Below are positions 43,993 to 54,421 of a DNA stretch of 64,000 nucleotides, piece after piece. The position numbers were made by a program, and so were the translations under genes. The DNA is from Pegoplata infirma. Lineage: Eukaryota > Arthropoda > Insecta > Diptera > Anthomyiidae. Position 1 is the stretch's first letter. Each line of letters opens with the position of its first letter. The stretch covers positions 77,551,337 to 77,615,336 of the forward strand of contig OY992540.1 in assembly GCA_963921195.1 (NCBI GenBank), read 5' to 3'. Under the pieces are notes generated by a model. The model worked only from the letters and a program-made list of their open reading frames with translations, searched no databases and was not told where the DNA came from.

Positions 43993-44304
43993 TAGTGTCC
44001 GACCGAATATTCGGCTTCGGCCAAAAAGCACTATTCGGCCACTATTCGGCTTCGGCCACAATTTTAACGGATAGGCCGAATAGCGAATAATTGTATAATA
44101 TTTGTGCTCACTTGCTGAAAAACACACTAAACTAACTTTGAATAACAATTGTAAGCCACAAAAACATTTTACTAAGTGTTTTTGCAACTAAAAACATTTT
44201 TTTTTTAATATTCGGCTTCGGCTTCGGTTTGGCCGAATAGTGAAAATTTGGCCGAATATTCGGCTTCGGCTTCGGCCAAAAAAGGTGTATTCGGTCGGAC
44301 ACTA
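43993..44304. mobile_element. hAT-type MITE with TTCGGCC subterminal repeats, complete
   Basis: Ends are TAGTGTCCGACCGAATATTC and (reverse complement) TAGTGTCCGACCGAATACAC, fitting YARNG. AAAATAAG flanks both sides exactly (43985-43992 and 44305-44312), the 8-bp duplication of hAT elements. Both subterminal zones repeat CGAATATTCGGCTTCGGC words in both orientations. It is 312 bp with no ORF of its own. Confidence 0.85.
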
Positions 44305-44330
44305 AAAATAAGCCACCAATTTTTTGAGTA

Positions 44331-44617
44331 CCCGAGTAAATTTTTTTGTATATATTCTTATATATTCCATCTGATCCGAGATTTGCAAGATCAGTACTGA
44401 TCCGGAAAATGGATCGCTAAGATTAGATCAGTTTTAATCGGACAGATACAATTTCATCCGAAAAATGGGGTTATCTTAATATATAAACCCATTTTTCGGG
44501 TTAATATATTTAAATAAACCCATTTTCCGATGAAATTGTATCCGTCCGATTAAAACTGGTCTAATCTTAGCGATCCATTTTTCGGATCAGTACTGATTCT
44601 TCAAATTTTTACTCGAG
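44331..44617. mobile_element. Palindromic MITE with CCCGAGTAAA ends and GATC words
   Basis: Left end CCCGAGTAAATTTTTTTG; right end (reverse complement) CTCGAGTAAAAATTTGAA. Arms mirror each other over most of the length: ATGGATCGCTAAGATTAGAT (44408-44427) against ATCTTAGCGATCCATTTTTC. TA flanks both sides. The end resembles the CCCGAGTAAAAA MITE at 23770. Confidence 0.65.
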
Positions 44618-45071
44618 TACTATCAGATTTTGATAATCTTTAAACTGTCGTCGAATTTGTTTTCGTCTGCCGCTGATCGATTAGATCGGCGCAGGTATTT
44701 GGTTCACATAGACTATTGAGTTCCCTTGTGAGTACCCAGTAACCACTATACTAAATTCATTTACATCATTATTTCAAACATACTCGTAGTTCATATTGTA
44801 TGATAGATAGAAATAATGTGTATGTTAAATCTTTTTGCATTCAGTCATACGAAACCGAGGAAATTGCCTTTAATGGACCGTTGTAAAATACAAAAAAAAA
44901 AATATAACAAAAAAATTAACAAAAATTTAACACAACAAAAACTTAAAGTAGTAAAGTACTCGTTTGTTCGTTTGTACCTTAGTATAGAAAATCTAGCGTT
45001 GTTTTTTAATATTTTGTGAAAAACAAGTAGTAAACTTTAGCAACATGTTAATTATTTACGATTTGTTTTTT
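44618..45071. other. Probably single-copy DNA
   Basis: CGTCTGCCGCTGATCGATTA near 44665-44684 is more GC-rich than its surroundings. No gene found; the 44816-45019 ORF is low-complexity lysine/asparagine. Confidence 0.35.
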
Positions 45072-45352
45072 TTTATACCCTCCACTCAAGGGATAGAGGG
45101 TATATATAAGTTTGTCATTCCGTTTGTGATATCTCGAAATATTGGTTTAGGACCCCATATATTCATGATAATCGATCGATTTTAAGTCGATCTACACTCA
45201 GGGAAAAATGCTTCATAATAATTATGACATGGATTCATAAATATTTTTGTCCTAAAATTTCATTATATTTATGAAACCTTTATAAATATAATGAAGTTTT
45301 ATGAAAAAAGTCTATGAAATGCATTTCATAAAATTTCATGATTTCATAAAAA

Positions 45353-46238
45353 ACAAGTAAGAAAGTTATAGTCGGTCAAGACCGACAATATGATACCCTG
45401 CACCAGTGTTTTCCGGAAAATGGGTCCTAAGGCGAAACATGGACCGATTGTATCTGTCTTTTGTTAGATCTTTATTTAGTGCAGAAAACACACACAGATC
45501 AAATTTTAGTGGAATTGGTTTATTTTTTTTTTGTCAATAAACCAATTTAACTGAATATCGGTCGAAATTTTAATATGGGGAACTAAGTCAAAAAATGGTC
45601 CAATTATATTCCGATTTGATTATGTTACTGAAGTACACGTTTAAGACCTAAAAATAAAATTTTTATCAAATATTTCCATTTTTATGAGTTTTGAGGAAAT
45701 TATGTAAATATCGGGAAGGTGGTTTGTATGGGGATTACCAGAAGGATTTACCCGATTCATTTGAAATTAGGAATGGTGATTTGTGCACACAAAATTTGAT
45801 TACCTGCTGAATTTAAAAGCGATATCTATTTTAATACGGTTATTAGAGTCATTCAACCCGAATCCAAAGGGGGCGTTTGTATGGGGTCTAGGTCTTAGCG
45901 TTGACCGATTTTCTCCAATTTCAATTTGAAGGTAGGTCTAGGACCAATATTTCGGGTAGTTACAAACATCAGGTGATCACGTAAAATGATAGTTAACTAT
46001 CGTCGATTTTTGGAGTCTTGTAGCTCCTAAACTAATCCAAATGTTTCCAATTTTTTTAATGTTTCTGGGTTAGACAACACTCCTTAATAATATAATAAAG
46101 AAAAACTTTCAAATTTCCCTTCAAAACGATGTGTATTTTGATGCCGTTTATGCATCGTCTATCGTTTTCGTTTTACGTGATTAGCCCACAGCACAAATTC
46201 ATTATACCCTGTACCACAGAGTGGTGTAGAGTATAAAA
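45353..46238 (+). mobile_element. TATAGTCGGTC repeat (family C), copy 2
   Basis: It starts ACAAGTAAGAAAGTTATAGT then CGGTCAAGACCGAC and ends CTGTACCACAGAGTGGTGTA. It retains the sequence across the retrotransposon insertion point of copy 1 (GTGATTTGTGCACACAAAAT, 45777-45796, then GATTACCTGC). A small element at 45973-46188 interrupts it. Confidence 0.65.
45973..46188. mobile_element. Small MITE with ATCACGTAAAA ends
   Basis: GTGATCACGTAAAATGATAG at the left and (reverse complement) GGGCTAATCACGTAAAACGA at the right interrupt family C, whose other copy reads AAACATCAGCACAAAC without a break. CAG may be duplicated. The extreme ends do not match exactly, so the boundaries may be off by a few bases. 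Confidence 0.5.
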
Positions 46239-47409
46239 ATCATAAGCGCACTCAAAGAACTGGAAAACAATTTGTCATAAAAGTTCGTCCAATGAAACTT
46301 TTTAATGAAGTTTTCATAAATATTATGAACATTTTCATAAATATAATGAATAAATATAATAAATATAATAATGTATAAATACTATGAATATTTATGCACC
46401 ATTTAATAAATATAATGAAACAGTTTCATTGGACGAACTTTTATGATGAGTTTCATTATATTAATAAATATTATTCTTTGTGTGCGTGTCGTATGATTTT
46501 TTATATGATTAAGAAATTGGGGCAAAACACTTATAGCTCCTGAATGTAAATATAAATTTGATTTTTAGAAAAAATTAATGCATTTGCTGTAATAATAAAA
46601 CATTTCATAAATACTATGAAACTTTTTCATAAATATTATGAAATATTTCATAAATATGTACTATGAAACATTTCATAAAAATATATATTTTTTTTAAGTA
46701 TTTCATTATAAATATGCAACTATTTCATAGTACCAATGAAGTGGTTCATAAATACTATGAAAAAGTTTCCTAATATGATGAAATTTTTGAGAAAAAATAA
46801 ATTAAATCTATGAAATTCTTCATCGTATTTATGAAACATTTTATAGCATTTATGAAGAGTTTCGTAAAAGTTTATGTAATTTTATTCATTATATTTATGA
46901 AAAATTTCTAAATAAAATGAAAAATTTCATAAATATTGACCCTATGAATAATTATGAAAATGTTGCATTGTATTTATGAAATTTTCGAACTTTAATAAAG
47001 ATTTTCATTATATTTATGACATTTTTCATAAATATAATGAAGCTTTTTCTTTGAGAGTTGTGATGTCTGTCCGTCTGTAGATAACACGCTAACTTTCGAA
47101 AGGCATCTGAGGCATCTGAAGTTTGGCGTATATGTTTGTAATTCACCTGGTGAGGTTGGTATTGCATGCCAGCTAAATCTGAAAATACGCTAACTTTCGA
47201 AAGACTTTACTGCGACTTCTGAAGTTAGGCATATACATTTGTAATTTACCTGGTCAGGTTGGTATTGCAAACAGGGTTCGTAAAAAACACTAACGAACGG
47301 TACGTTAGTGTTTTGTACTGAACTATGCCGATGTAAATACGCAAACACATTCCCAAAAAGAAATACAGAAACACTAAAAAATTTTTTAAGTGGTTGTGTT
47401 CGTCTACGC

Positions 47410-48241
47410 CAGGCTTGCCATGTCAGCACTTTGGGAGCTAGATCTAGCACCCGCGGTATTGATCTAGCACCCAAATTTTAGAACTGGGTGCTAGACAATA
47501 ATCTAGCTCCCACTTCAGAATTATTGAATTTTTCATCACCTTGTTTAAATATTTTATTTTTTCACACAATATTTTTTTTTAATCTCAGATTGTGGGACCT
47601 TTTTTCTATCGAAAAGTCAGATTCTAAGACATTTTTCTTTGATTTTGATATATTTTTTCCATACAAAAACATTCAGAACTTTTTCTTTTTCAGATTCTAC
47701 ATGTTTTTCCATAGAAAAAATGTCTTTGAACTTTTCTATAAAAAAATTTCTTAAAATCTGACTTTTTCTAAAGAAGAAATATCTCAGAGTCTGAGATTTT
47801 TCTATAGAACAAATGTTTTAGAATCCGATATTTTTCTTCAAAAAAAATTCTCAAAATCTGCTACTTTTTCAATAGAAGAAATGTCTTAGTATATAAGACT
47901 TTTTCTACAGAAAAAAAGTTTCAGAATCCGAGACTTTTTCTAAAACAAAACTTGTCTCAAAATCTAAGAATTTTTCTTAAGAAAAGTGTCTCAAAATCGA
48001 AGAAGTATTTTTTTAAATTTAGTGAAATTGGAAACTTTTACCGATTTACCAGGTTCTAATTTCGATTAACAAATGCAGGGTATAGGAGCAGTGAAAATAC
48101 AAAATTTTTAAAATCAGGGGCACCCTAGTGTAGACGAACTGGAAAAAAAAATCTAGCACCCAATTTTATAGCTGTAGAACAATCTAGCACCCATTTTTTT
48201 GAGATCTAGCACCTTCACAGTTTCAACTTATGGCAACACTG
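47410..48241. mobile_element. hAT-type MITE nested in another hAT, TCTAGCACCC subterminal repeats
   Basis: GTCTACGC flanks both sides exactly (47402-47409 and 48242-48249). Ends are CAGGCTTGCCATGTC and (reverse complement) CAGTGTTGCCATAAG. Within about 120 bp of each end, GATCTAGCACCCA occurs several times (47433, 47461 and others; 48150, 48183, 48203). The middle is array 4 of the 35-36-bp minisatellite. Confidence 0.85.
47578..48005. repeat. 35-36-bp minisatellite, array 4 (inside a hAT MITE)
   Basis: Units with AGATTCTAAGACATTTTTCT, GAGTCTGAGATTTTTCTATA and AAAATGTCTTTGAACTTTTC are more diverged than in array 3. The ORF 47488-47754 reads through it. Confidence 0.65.
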
Positions 48242-48344
48242 GTCTACGCAAACAGAATACCGAACGTTATGCTTGCGACTTGACGAACACAATTTTTACG
48301 ATTATGTACTGTGCTATGTACACAAACAAAATAAAGTACTTTTT

Positions 48345-48570
48345 GTGTACTGTTTGCGTACTTAGCAGATTTTTTTCAAAAACTTAAAATGGCGATATCT
48401 CGAAAACTAAGCAAGATAGAGCAAATCGGAGCATATTTTTGGTTCTTAGAATCTCCATAGTATCGCCGGGCCATAGTATCGTTTTGCTCTATCTTGCTTA
48501 GTTTTCGAGATATCGCCATTTTAAGTTTTTGAAAAAAATCTGCTAAGTACGGAAACAGTACACTAAAAGT
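48345..48570. repeat. Long near-perfect inverted repeat
   Basis: The left arm runs TGTACTGTTTGCGTACTTAG, then AAACTTAAAATGGCGATATC and AAACTAAGCAAGATAGAGCA. The right arm has the complements TGCTCTATCTTGCTTAGTTT, GATATCGCCATTTTAAGTTT and CTAAGTACGGAAACAGTACA. Arms are about 90 bp and the loop about 50 bp. It lies in the right part of the hAT element at 47272-48779. The GATATCTCG..AACTAAGCAAGATAGAGC block also appears, diverged, near 32690-32730. Confidence 0.8.
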
Positions 48571-48823
48571 ACTTTATATTGTTTGTGATCGTTCAAAAAC
48601 ACACAACCACTACGATGTAGCGTTTCTGTTTATAGTACATTATCGGTACATTATCAGTACATTATCGGTACGGTATTCTGTTTGCGTACACGAACACAAT
48701 CACTAAAAAAAAATTTTAGTGAATGTGTTCTTTGTAAAAACCCGTACGTTATATAACGTACCGTTTTTTTCGAACACTGATTGCAATGCAGTAAAATCGG
48801 TTCAGCGGTTTCAAAGTTATAAG

Positions 48824-49509
48824 CAGGGAAACCAAAAATATGCAGTATCATGTTTTTTCCTGTGCATTTTATTGATAAATGGGTAAGGTATTTATCCGTT
48901 TCAGAAGTTTTTAAGAAATCTGGCATCGATTTGTTAGAGCATATTTTTGCATATTTTAGCCTTAAGAGCATATTTTTGCATATTTTAGGTTTAAGAGCAT
49001 ATTTTAGCATAAGAGAATATTTTTAGTGCATATTTTAAATTTTTAGAGCATTTTTCCACTTTTTAGAGCATATTTTTACATTTTTAGAGCATTTTTTTTT
49101 TTCAATTTTACAGCATTCTTTTCCAATTTTTTATGACAACATTTATTTTTAAATTTTTAATCCAACAAGGATGTTTTTTTCAACAATTACGGAATTGTGA
49201 CGATTGATTCCCCTTTGGCCAGTTCTTGCTTCATATCGGCATATGAAACTATGTTTTCTTTAGATTCAGCAACTTGGTAGAAAATATTAAGGCAAATATT
49301 TTTGTAGAACATATTTAACCCTCTAACTGTCGCACATAACGGTATTTGGAGGGTCTGTTCTCTAACAAATTGTAAAAAAACACAGCAAAAAAGGGGACAT
49401 AATTTTTTAAGAGCATATTTTTATTGTTTTTATAGCATATTTTCCGTTTTTAAGGGCATTTTTTAAGCGCATAAAACGTGTTTTTTAAAGCATATTTTTG
49501 GTTTCCCTG
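48824..49509. mobile_element. hAT-type MITE with GCATATTTT subterminal repeats
   Basis: Both ends are exactly CAGGGAAACCAAAAATATGC (right end as reverse complement), and GTTATAAG flanks both sides exactly (48816-48823 and 49510-49517). AGAGCATATTTTTGCATATT-type words are repeated at 48936-49095 and 49390-49505. The middle is unique. The ORF 48654-49010 crosses the left boundary and is spurious. Confidence 0.9.
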
Positions 49510-49965
49510 GTTATAAGCAAAACCCAAAATTTCAGATTGGTTTCATCTTAAACTCATGTGTTAAAAAACAGTTTTAAATGCATTGGTAAGTTACCAATGC
49601 TTTTAATACTTGTTTACCAATGGTAAGTCACAAAAATATTTTACAACATTTTTTTGTCACTCAAAAATATTTTTACTTAAAAAAAAGTAAACCTCGGAAA
49701 AATTTTACACTTAAATAAATTTTACACGAAACAAAATTTTACACTCGATAAAAATTGTACACTCAAAAAAAAAAAAAAAAAAATTAGTCAATTTTTTTTT
49801 ACAAAAACGACTAAAAAAAGTTTTTTACTCAAAATAAAATAATTCTAATCAAAATTGTTAATTTTTGTTCACCTTAGAAAATTTATTATCACATAAAAAG
49901 GGCATTGTGGAGGGTATTTATGGATTCGGCCAAGTCGATTTCAACTTTTCTACTTGTTTTTTTTT

Positions 49966-50213
49966 TTATTTCATTATTCGAATCAGTTTATAAAGTTTTT
50001 TTGTACTTACGTTGCGATACACAATCTTTAACATATGATCCATTTAATGTAAAGAAACTTGAGTTAGTCAAGTTGCCTGGTTGTTGTTTTAAGTTTTTTT
50101 TTTTCTAAGATTTGACGTAGTTTATAGTATTACGTTAATTGTAGTAATGAAATAATTATATCCAGATATATATTCACTTGCATACTTTAACTGTTTGAAC
50201 ATATAAGAATATA
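49966..50213. other. Probably single-copy AT-rich DNA
   Basis: It lies between the mini-me 3' terminus and a Tc1/mariner-like element. No gene or repeat seen. Confidence 0.35.
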
Positions 50214-51478
50214 CAGTGACCGACAAAAGTCTACGTACAAAGTTAACAATTATATACCTTAAGCCTACTTCAGACTATAATACTAACAAGGGAAGTCTCC
50301 CTAGTGTCACCCGTGGATCTTAATGGAATTGGTTTTATTTTGTAGATCAGAAAAAATAAAGGGACATGTATTTTTTCTTAGCGGCTCAAATTCATATTTA
50401 GGGGATAAAAAGGAGGGGGGAAGACAAGGCCATTTTTCAGTTTTTTTCGTTTATCTCCTATATTATGCAAAGAAACCTGGTCATGCTACATACCAAATGA
50501 AAGGTCTTTGGAAAACCTATCGACGTGTGCTAAGAACGTGTCCAGACACGCAGAACTATTCGTCATATTGAGTAAAATACCAAAATTGTAGGACATTTTT
50601 GTTAATAAGTCGAAAAATATTAACTTCTTAGGCCCGTTGTTAGCACCACGATATAGGTATTTTTAATACCTTTAATCTGATACCACACATGCCTATATTA
50701 ATTCTGTTTAAATAGGCGTAAATCGTAAAAAACTGAAAAAGGTCAATTTCCCCACATACAAATCGAGTTTGGGCCGCTTAAAAAAATACGTGTCGAATTA
50801 ATTTTCGTTCTAAACAACATATCCAAATTTCATGAAGATCGGAGGGTGACACCAGGGAGACTTCCCTTGTAAGTCGTAAGAAAATATGTGTCCAAAATAA
50901 TAAGAAATTTTGTCCGCTTGTCAAAATATCTTTTAGAAAATCCTTTGCGTATTTACACCATCATATCTTAAATATTATCAAAACAAATACAACCCTGATC
51001 TTATGAAAAACGTATACGTTTTCTCATTTTTAGAGAAATTTCTAAAAATGAGAATATGTATCCGCTTGTCACTTTTCAATCCGTATTTCTTTGGTTTTAT
51101 ACCGATTTGTGTTTACACCATACTATTTTATAGATATTACACAAAATTTTGACAAATATTATAGTCTGAAGCCACCTTTATTATTATCAAACAATTATTT
51201 TTGTAAAACTGTGTAGTAGCATGTCCCGAAATCAGGAAATTTTGGAATTTCTTTATGGCATACCCCTATGATGCTTATTGAAGAGCTGATTACTGGAAAA
51301 AATTCAAAAACATTTTGGAGGTCATCTTCTGGTCGTAACCAGCGCTTAAAGTTTGCATCCGTAGTGCATTTGGTAAAATTTTTTTATTTTTGAAATTGGT
51401 GCCAAAAGTTTTATTAGGTAACTTTTTTGTTAACTAATTACATCTATGTAGCCGTACGTAGACTTTTGTCGGCCACTA
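50214..51478. mobile_element. Tc1/mariner-like element with nested foldback H
   Basis: Left end CAGTGACCGACAAAAGTCTA, right end (reverse complement) TAGTGGCCGACAAAAGTCTA, with TA on both outer sides. ACTATAATAC (50273-50282) and ATAGTCTGAAGCCACC (51161-51176) also mirror. Without the nested insertion it is about 670 bp. No transposase frame is recognisable. Confidence 0.65.
50282..50874. mobile_element. Foldback family H, copy 2
   Basis: Same ends as 33151-33673 (ACTAACAAGGGAAGTCTCCC and ACTTACAAGGGAAGTCTCCC). It retains GTGTCACCCGTGGATCTTAA at the left, lost in copy 1, and an extra block TATCGACGTGTGCTAAGAAC (50519-50538). ORF 50323-50571 lies within it. Confidence 0.7.
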
Positions 51479-52220
51479 TATTATTTATGAAAACTGTCAT
51501 AAATATAATAAAAATCTTCATTAAATGTCCAATGTAACAGTTTCATAAATACAATGAAGTAGTTTCATAATTGTTCTTATGATCAATATTTATGAAATAT
51601 TTCATTATATTTATGAAAAATTTTATAAATAACAAATTTTTTATATAGTTCGATTTGAGTCCATATTAATTATTTCTGAGAAATAATAATTGTTGTACAA
51701 TGAGAAAATCTGAAAAAATATAGTGACAAGACAGGCTAAGTCGAGATGTCGACAGCTTTCGGAAGATGCCACCCTTCCATCATCAGTTCTCCTTCGATTG
51801 CCGCACAATTGTTGTGTGTCAGATTAAAAAAAGTTTTTGTAAATATAATAAAAAAAAAAAATATTATTAAAAATTAAATTTTTATGAAACTCTTCATAAA
51901 TATTATGAAATGTTTCATAATACTAAATACTAACATTTCGTAGATTTAATTTAGTTTTTCTTAAATATTTGATCATATATATGAAATTATTTAAAAGCAT
52001 TTATGAAATAATTTATACTTTGAAATGTTTCCTAAAATTTGTGAATAATTCATTACATTTATGAAATTTTTTTATGAAATCTTGAAATTTTATGAAGTGC
52101 ATTTCATAAATGTTTTTCATAAAACTTTATTCTATTTATGAAAATTTTATAAATATATAAAAATTATATTACAAAAATATTTAAGAAACCATATCATAAA
52201 TATTATGAAGCATTTTTCTC
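51479..52220. mobile_element. TTCATAAATA palindromic MITE, partial, with foreign insert
   Basis: TTATGAAAACTGTCATAAAT near 51483-51502 and TTATGAAGCATTTTTCTCT near 52203-52221 match the copy at 35272-35865. The left terminus is missing next to the Tc1-like element. At 51715-51840 an unrelated block with AGCTTTCGGAAGATGCCACC and GCACAATTGTTGTGTG is inserted. Confidence 0.5.
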
Positions 52221-52625
52221 TTAGTTTTCTGCATATATTGTATGTAAAAATGGATAAAATTGGTCTAGAGGTTCATGAGTAATTAGCACTTATGTGAAGA
52301 TTCACCACAGCCAAATATAGCACTCTTACTTATTTTTATAAAAAGACTTAATTTCATTTAGCTTCTGTATTGTATTTATAACTGCGGGTCTTATTTGTCA
52401 CAATAATTTTTATTATGCTCCCTTAATGGGCATCATCGTCGTCATCATTCATTATTGTAATGTGGCATAATAATATGATAATAAAGTGACGGTTATCATT
52501 ATTAAAATACAACACAAGACGTGTGGCGGCGGCTCCTACAATTGTAATGGAAAATATTCTCGTATACGTAATTTAATGAATTTTTGGTATATTTTTTTAC
52601 GAATCCGAGTAAAAAAGTGTATATA
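52221..52625. other. Probably single-copy DNA
   Basis: The stretch 52395-52545, with GGGCATCATCGTCGTCATCA and ACGTGTGGCGGCGGCTCC, has more G+C than its surroundings and may be host regulatory or intronic sequence. No exon supported. Confidence 0.35.
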
Positions 52626-53562
52626 CAGTGGGCGACAATACATTGGAAACTTTTTTATAGTAGATGCAATTTGTTAAAGACAAAGTTAACAATACTAAAC
52701 GTTATTATTATCAAATGAGTATTATTTTAAAAAATGTTGTGTAGGTAATTTGTTAAGCTTAAATTTAAGCTTAATGGCGTCTAGATTGAGTAAATAATAA
52801 AGGTGCTACGAGGGTCGATCTGGAAAATGACATTATTTATAGACATTTTTTAAAACATTTTTTAAAAATATTTCCAAGTCGACTTTTTCTAAGTTCAAAC
52901 ATTTAAAATTTAAAAAAAGGTCCAATAGATTTTATTCAGTGAACAAATAATTTTTCTAACAACCCAAACGGACAGTGAAATTTTTTAAGTACAGTTGAAA
53001 AAATCAACATTTTTTGACCTCCAATTCTTTTGGCCACCAATTTTTTGTACACAAAGAAAAATTTAAATTTTCTTAATATATCCTTAGCATACACTTAGGT
53101 GTATTAAAATTATTAAACAATAACATCTTTTCTTTGTTTACAAAAAATTGGTGGTCAGAAGAATTGGAGGTCAAAAAATGTGAATTTTTCCTACTGTACT
53201 TAAAAAATTCCACTGTTTGTTTGGGTTTTTGGAAAAATTATTTGATCACTGAAAAAAACTGTTGGACTTTTTTTTTAAATTTCTAATGTTTTAACTTAGA
53301 AAAAATCGAATTGGAAATATTTTTTAAATATTTTCTGAAAAATGTCTATAAATTATTTTATTTTCCACATCGACCCTTGTAACAAATTCATTATTTACTC
53401 AATCTGGACGTTATTAAGCTTAAATTAAAGCTTGATAAATTACCTACATAACATGTTTTTAAATAATACTCGTTTGATAATAATAATGTTTAGTAATGTT
53501 AACTTTGTCTTTAACAAATTTCATCTACTATAAAAAAGTTTCCAATGTATTGTCGCCCACTG
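52626..53562. mobile_element. Tc1/mariner-like foldback element
   Basis: The whole element is an inverted repeat. Ends are CAGTGGGCGACAATACATTG on both arms, TA flanks both sides (52624-52625, 53563-53564), and the arms mirror through ACAAAGTTAACAAT, TTTAAGCTTAA and TTGTTTACAAAAAATTGGTG to a centre near 53080. Arms are about 430 bp. The CAGTG..CGACAA start and TA target agree with the element at 50214. Confidence 0.8.
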
Positions 53563-53820
53563 TATATGGGGCATGCCATGTCAAATCGGACACTTTGAAA
53601 AATTTTTTTTTTAGATTTTCCCAATTCGTTTACAGTTTTTAGTACCCTTCGAAAACTCCTTTGTGGTAAATTTTCAGATTTTTTTGATGACCCGTTCAAA
53701 AGATATCGAATTTTTTAAAAATGGTAGTTTGTTATTTTACTCAAACTTCTTATTTTCATTACTTTTCAATAATGATCCAAATTTAAAAATTTTTTTTTCA
53801 AAACTTTTGTTTTTTTACGT

Positions 53821-54165
53821 ACCCATGTAAAAAAATATTTGGATCAAAACATATCTCTTTTGATTAAAACATATATGGATCATACCTAAATGGATATAAT
53901 CAGATCTACTCCATATATATTCATATCTGCTTCAGATATGTTTTGATCCGTAAATTGAGTCTATCTGACAATTTTACATATATGAACATATTTGAAAATG
54001 TCTGATCATATATGTCATATATGCCAGATAGACTCAATTTAGGGATCAAAACATATCTGAAGCAGATATGAGTATATATGGAGTATATCTGATTATATCC
54101 ATTTAGATATGATCCATATATGTTTTTATCAAAAGAGATATGTTTTGATCCAATTATTTTTTTAC
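53821..54165. mobile_element. Palindromic MITE with GGATCAAAACATAT arms
   Basis: CCCATGTAAAAAAATATTTG at the left and (reverse complement) AGTGTAAAAAAATAATTGGA at the right. GGATCAAAACATATCTGAAG and its complement occur several times, so the element can fold on itself at two scales. It interrupts the left arm of foldback E at ACGTAC. ORF 53921-54187 lies within. Confidence 0.65.
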
Positions 54166-54421
54166 ACTTACAAAAAAAAAATCCCAAAAATTTCTTTAAG
54201 GCGCTCTAGTATGCGATTTTTAAGTTTTAAAATTTAAATCTCATTTTTGAAAATGTTTGTACTCTTCGATTTTTTTGAAATTTTTTTGTGTAAAACTTCT
54301 ATTGATTCTACAAATTTTTTGCCCAGAAGGATCGGAAAACGATTATTACTATTTTTTTAAATTTTTTGAAAAAATTTTATTGTAATTTTCCAATCTTAAA
54401 ATCATTTCTACTGCTCCAATG

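Larger units (their letters stand above)
45195..47058. mobile_element. TTCATAAATA palindromic MITE, itself interrupted
   Basis: Left end CACTCAGGGAAAAATGCTTC and right end (reverse complement) ACTCTCAAAGAAAAAGCTTC lie within the mini-me core. The body holds TTCATAAATATTATGAA words in both orientations over 46250-47050. Family C copy 2 lies at 45353-46238 and a shorter GCACTCAAAGAAC..TTCTTTGTGTGC unit at about 46257-46487. Confidence 0.6.
47272..48779. mobile_element. hAT-type element with CAGGGTTCG/CAGTGTTCG ends
   Basis: Left end CAGGGTTCGTAAAAAACACT and right end (reverse complement) CAGTGTTCGAAAAAAACGGT lie between ATTGCAAA (47264-47271) and ATTGCAAT (48780-48787), matching at 7 of 8 bases. 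The mini-me frame reads TTGGTATTGCAATCCAGC when uninterrupted. The element proper is about 670 bp; another hAT MITE is nested in it. Subterminal words such as GTACGTT/AACGTAC and TTTGCGTAC recur at both sides. Confidence 0.75.
45072..49965 (+). mobile_element. mini-me long variant serving as frame for multiple nested elements
   Basis: Parts are 45072-45194 (5' end to core), 47059-47271 (GTCY and two AACTTTCGAAAG blocks), 48788-48823 and 49518-49965 (3' end with TTTTACACTC repeats and GGATTCGGCCAAGTCGATTT). Joined in order they resemble 6209-6302 plus 7357-8094. Three separate insertions account for the gaps. Confidence 0.65.

Noticed and set aside
50214..51478. Mariner or Tc1 transposase remnant near 51215-51400
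   Set aside because: Frames such as MSRNQEILEFLYG are too short and lack the paired-domain or DDE motifs, so only the ends support the assignment.
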